Virus record (IMG/VR): IMGVR_UViG_3300023184_000222
Location: 1-45,519 of that record
Reading direction: 5' to 3' (one strand)
Length of the DNA: 45,519 nt
Source of the DNA: a virus
How positions within the stretch are numbered: the first letter of the stretch is position 1; each line of letters starts with the position of its first letter. Shown piece after piece: positions 43,179 to 45,519 of this stretch. Made by a program: the position numbers and the translations under genes. The notes under the pieces were generated by a model. That model saw only the letters and a program-made list of their open reading frames with translations. It was not told the DNA's origin and searched no databases.

Positions 43179-44564
43179 ATGGAAGAAAGGAATTTTGGGT
43201 ATTTGGGGTTTTCGTTTCAACAATCCCTTATCAAGGCTATTATTGAAGATAAGAAATACGGTGAAACAATTATTGATGTGTTAGAAAGTAAGTTTTTTGA
43301 TAATAACTCGTTTAGATTTATTATGGAAAATACAAGAGAGTTGTACAAAAATTACAATAAAATTCCTGATTACAATACTTTAGCACAGAAAATCATGGCT
43401 GAAGGTGGTAATAAAGATTCCTCTAAAATTCACGTAGATACATTAGAAGCAATTAAAAATAATGAGTCTCAAATTGAATATGTAAAAGATACCGCACTTA
43501 ACTTCTGTAAACAACAAAACTTGAAAAGAGAGTTAAAAAATGTACAAAGTATTATTGAAAGTGGTGAGTTTGAGGCATATAATAAGATTGAAGAAATTAT
43601 CCAAAAAGCATTACAAGTTGGTTTATCAAATGATGAGGCAACGGATGTGTTTCATGATATTGATGGAGCGTTAGAAAAGGACTTTAGACACCCTTTACCG
43701 ACAGGTATTGTAGGAATTGACAACTTACTTAAAGGTGGGTTAGGAATCGGAGAATTGGGGGTTGTATTAGCACCTACCGGTACTGGTAAGACTACCTTAC
43801 TTACTAAGTTCGCTAATACCGCGTATAACTTAGGTTATAATGTGGTACAAATATTTTTTGAAGATAATCCAGGAAATATTAAAAGAAAACATTATACGAT
43901 TTGGACGGACATTGCTCCTGACCAACAACCTGAGTTTAAAGATGAGGTTAAAACAAAAGTTGAAGAGGCGCAAGCTAAATCAAAAGGTAGTTTGAAGTTA
44001 TTAAAATTGGCTAGTGATAATGTTACTGTTTCAGAAATTAAAAATAAAATCAGAAAGATGAATTCTGAAATAGGTAAAAAAGTTGATTTATTGGTATTAG
44101 ATTATGTTGATTGTATTTCATCAGATAAATCGACAAATGGTGAAGAATGGAAAGGTGAAGGTTCAGTTATGAGAAGTTTGGAATCAATGACAGGTGAATT
44201 TGAAATGGCAATATGGACAGCAACACAAGGTAACCGTGAATCAATTTCATCTGAAGTTGTAACAGGAGACCAAATGGGAGGTTCAATTAAGAAAGCACAA
44301 ATTGCTCACGTTATATTATCTATTGGTAAAACATTAGAACAAAAAGAACATAATTTGGCAACACTTACGTTATTAAAATCACGTATTGGTAAAGATGGTG
44401 TTGTTTTCCAAAACTGTAAATTTAATAATGAATATCTTGTAATTGATACAGAATCACAAAATACATTATTAGGCCATGAAGAACAAGAAGTACAAAAAAG
44501 AGCAAACAGAGCAGCTGAAGTTTTCAGAAAGAATCAAGAGAAAAAACAAATAATAAACACATAA
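43179..44564 (+). CDS. 41: Replicative DNA helicase, gp41/DnaB-like
   Basis: 461 residues, close to T4 gp41 (475). N-terminal 150 residues are helical (DnaB N-like). The RecA-like core has Walker A APTGTGKTT (198-206), Walker B LLVLDYVD (304-311), the DnaB motif QGNRESISSEVVTGDQMGGS near 346-365 and SRIGKDGVVF near 410. It should act as a hexamer unwinding DNA 5' to 3' ahead of the polymerase and partner a primase that is not in the window. The final 30 residues are charged (VQKRANRAAEVFRKNQEKKQ). Confidence 0.92.
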   Translation: MEERNFGYLGFSFQQSLIKAIIEDKKYGETIIDVLESKFFDNNSFRFIMENTRELYKNYNKIPDYNTLAQKIMAEGGNKDSSKIHVDTLEAIKNNESQIEYVKDTALNFCKQQNLKRELKNVQSIIESGEFEAYNKIEEIIQKALQVGLSNDEATDVFHDIDGALEKDFRHPLPTGIVGIDNLLKGGLGIGELGVVLAPTGTGKTTLLTKFANTAYNLGYNVVQIFFEDNPGNIKRKHYTIWTDIAPDQQPEFKDEVKTKVEEAQAKSKGSLKLLKLASDNVTVSEIKNKIRKMNSEIGKKVDLLVLDYVDCISSDKSTNGEEWKGEGSVMRSLESMTGEFEMAIWTATQGNRESISSEVVTGDQMGGSIKKAQIAHVILSIGKTLEQKEHNLATLTLLKSRIGKDGVVFQNCKFNNEYLVIDTESQNTLLGHEEQEVQKRANRAAEVFRKNQEKKQIINT

Positions 44565-44584
44565 ATTAAAAAGGAAATTAAATA

Positions 44585-45519
44585 ATGCAGAAAGGTAAAA
44601 AATTTCTGAGTGACTTAAAATTGCATTCAGATTATTTCAAATGGAAAGAAGAAGAACAAAGGTATGAAACATGGGAAGATGCATGTGAGAACATAATTGA
44701 CGGACACAGAAAAAAATATGTAGATTATACTGAGGCAATTGAACCATATTTACAAAGTGCTGTTGAAAGTATGAAAGATCAAGCTGTATTGGCTTCACAA
44801 AGAAACTTACAATACAGACATGAACAAATTATGAAACATAATACGAGAATGTTTAACTGTACATCAGGACACATTGCCCGTAATAGAGTATTCCAAGAGA
44901 TTTTTTATTTGGCCTTATCTGGTTGTGGATTTGGAGGTGGTTTATTAATCCCTTTCGTTAACAACTTAAGTAAATTACAAAAAAGAACTTTAGGTACTAA
45001 AACTTTTTATATTGAAGATAGTATCGAAGGATGGGCAGATTCATTAGGTGTATTATTATCGTCTTATTTTGTTGATGACCAACCATTCCCTGAATATGCT
45101 GGATATGAAATTAAATTTGATTATTCATTTATTAGAGAAAAAGGTGCGTTCATCAGTGGTGGATTTAAAGCTCCAGGTCCTGAAGGTTTAAAACAATCTT
45201 TAGAAAAAATTGAATCTTTAGTTGAAAAATGGATTACAAATGAAGGTGAAAAAATTAGACCAATTTTAGCATTTGATATTATTTGTCATTCGGCAGATGC
45301 GGTATTATCAGGTGGTGTTAGACGTTCAGCTTTAAATATGATAGTTGACCCTAACGACACAGAGATGATTCACGCTAAGACGGGTAATTGGAGAATGGAA
45401 AATCCACAAAGAGGTCGTAGTAACAACTCCGTATTATTGTTAAGGAGTGAAGTTGTTAAAGAACAGTTCAATTATTTAGTACAATTAAATGACGGAGCAA
45501 ATGATATTGGATTCGTATT
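44585..45519 (+). CDS. nrdJ: Ribonucleotide reductase, class II-like (partial)
   Basis: Runs off the right edge; 311 residues visible. Key features: ASQRNLQYRHEQIMKHNTRM followed by FNC, where the Cys would be the first redox-active one; then LALSGCGFGGGLLIPFV; SGGVRRSALNMI near 263-274; and NNSVLLLRSE. The GGVRRSA and NNS pattern with no N-terminal ATP-cone fits monomeric adenosylcobalamin-dependent reductases (RTPR/NrdJ type) rather than NrdA. The remaining active-site Cys-x-Glu-x-Cys region is outside. Reduces ribonucleotides to deoxyribonucleotides to supply replication. AAGGA 11-15 nt before the ATG is a possible ribosome site. Confidence 0.75.
   Translation, partial: MQKGKKFLSDLKLHSDYFKWKEEEQRYETWEDACENIIDGHRKKYVDYTEAIEPYLQSAVESMKDQAVLASQRNLQYRHEQIMKHNTRMFNCTSGHIARNRVFQEIFYLALSGCGFGGGLLIPFVNNLSKLQKRTLGTKTFYIEDSIEGWADSLGVLLSSYFVDDQPFPEYAGYEIKFDYSFIREKGAFISGGFKAPGPEGLKQSLEKIESLVEKWITNEGEKIRPILAFDIICHSADAVLSGGVRRSALNMIVDPNDTEMIHAKTGNWRMENPQRGRSNNSVLLLRSEVVKEQFNYLVQLNDGANDIGFV

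Overview
The window is a 45.5-kb piece of the genome of a lytic, contractile-tailed phage of the distant T4-like ('far-T4') kind. The sequence gives recognisable counterparts of T4 gp13, gp14 and gp15 (neck and tail terminator), gp18 (sheath), gp19 (tube), gp26-family protein, tape measure, gp53 and very large baseplate proteins. It also gives a T4-style replication set: family B DNA polymerase, gp32-like ssDNA-binding protein, UvsX-like recombinase, RNase H/FEN-type exonuclease and gp41-like helicase. The DNA is strongly AT-rich, and most start codons lack a Shine-Dalgarno sequence and sit behind A/T-rich leaders. Together with a DUF4494-like protein, this points to a Bacteroidota (flavobacterial-type) host. 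That host is an inference; no host gene is present. Terminase, portal and major capsid genes are not in the window.

Layout. 1-7553 (minus strand): a tightly packed, often overlapping operon with a partial glycosyltransferase-like gene, a HAD-like protein, PhoH, dUTPase, a second glycosyltransferase and a run of uncharacterised, probably structural proteins. One of these is built of four exact-length 38-residue repeats. 7607-10514 (plus): a Thr/Pro-rich fibre-like protein and a BppU-like small protein. 10511-12365 (minus): an N6-adenine methyltransferase beside a candidate type II restriction endonuclease. 12524-15421 (plus): DNA polymerase. 15418-20311: the neck module gp13/gp14/gp15, interrupted by a SNF2-type helicase and changing strand several times. 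20308-20466 (minus): a 52-residue ribbon-helix-helix-like regulator facing the sheath gene across an array of AAAGAT sites. 20582-38191 (plus): sheath, tube, gp26-family protein with an overlapping +1-frame ORF, tape measure and two giant baseplate proteins flanking gp53. 38224-39696 (plus): small proteins, including a Dps/ferritin-like one. 39793-45519 (plus): ssDNA-binding protein, recombinase, exonuclease, an unknown protein, helicase and the start of a B12-type ribonucleotide reductase.

How it fits together. The right end copies and repairs the genome and supplies deoxynucleotides, with dUTPase at the left end. The middle builds the contractile tail. Three clear hairpin-plus-T-run terminators separate the sheath, tube and replication blocks. 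An ATATTTAT/CTATTTAT element lies just upstream of many genes on both strands and is the best candidate for a phage-specific late promoter or initiation signal.

Most unusual points: the phage-borne restriction-modification pair divergent from the polymerase gene, with a perfect palindrome between them; the RHH regulator and its AAAGAT site array; the overlapping frame between tube and tape measure; the Dps-like protein; and a cysteine-free gp32-like protein carrying a bacterial-SSB-like acidic tip.
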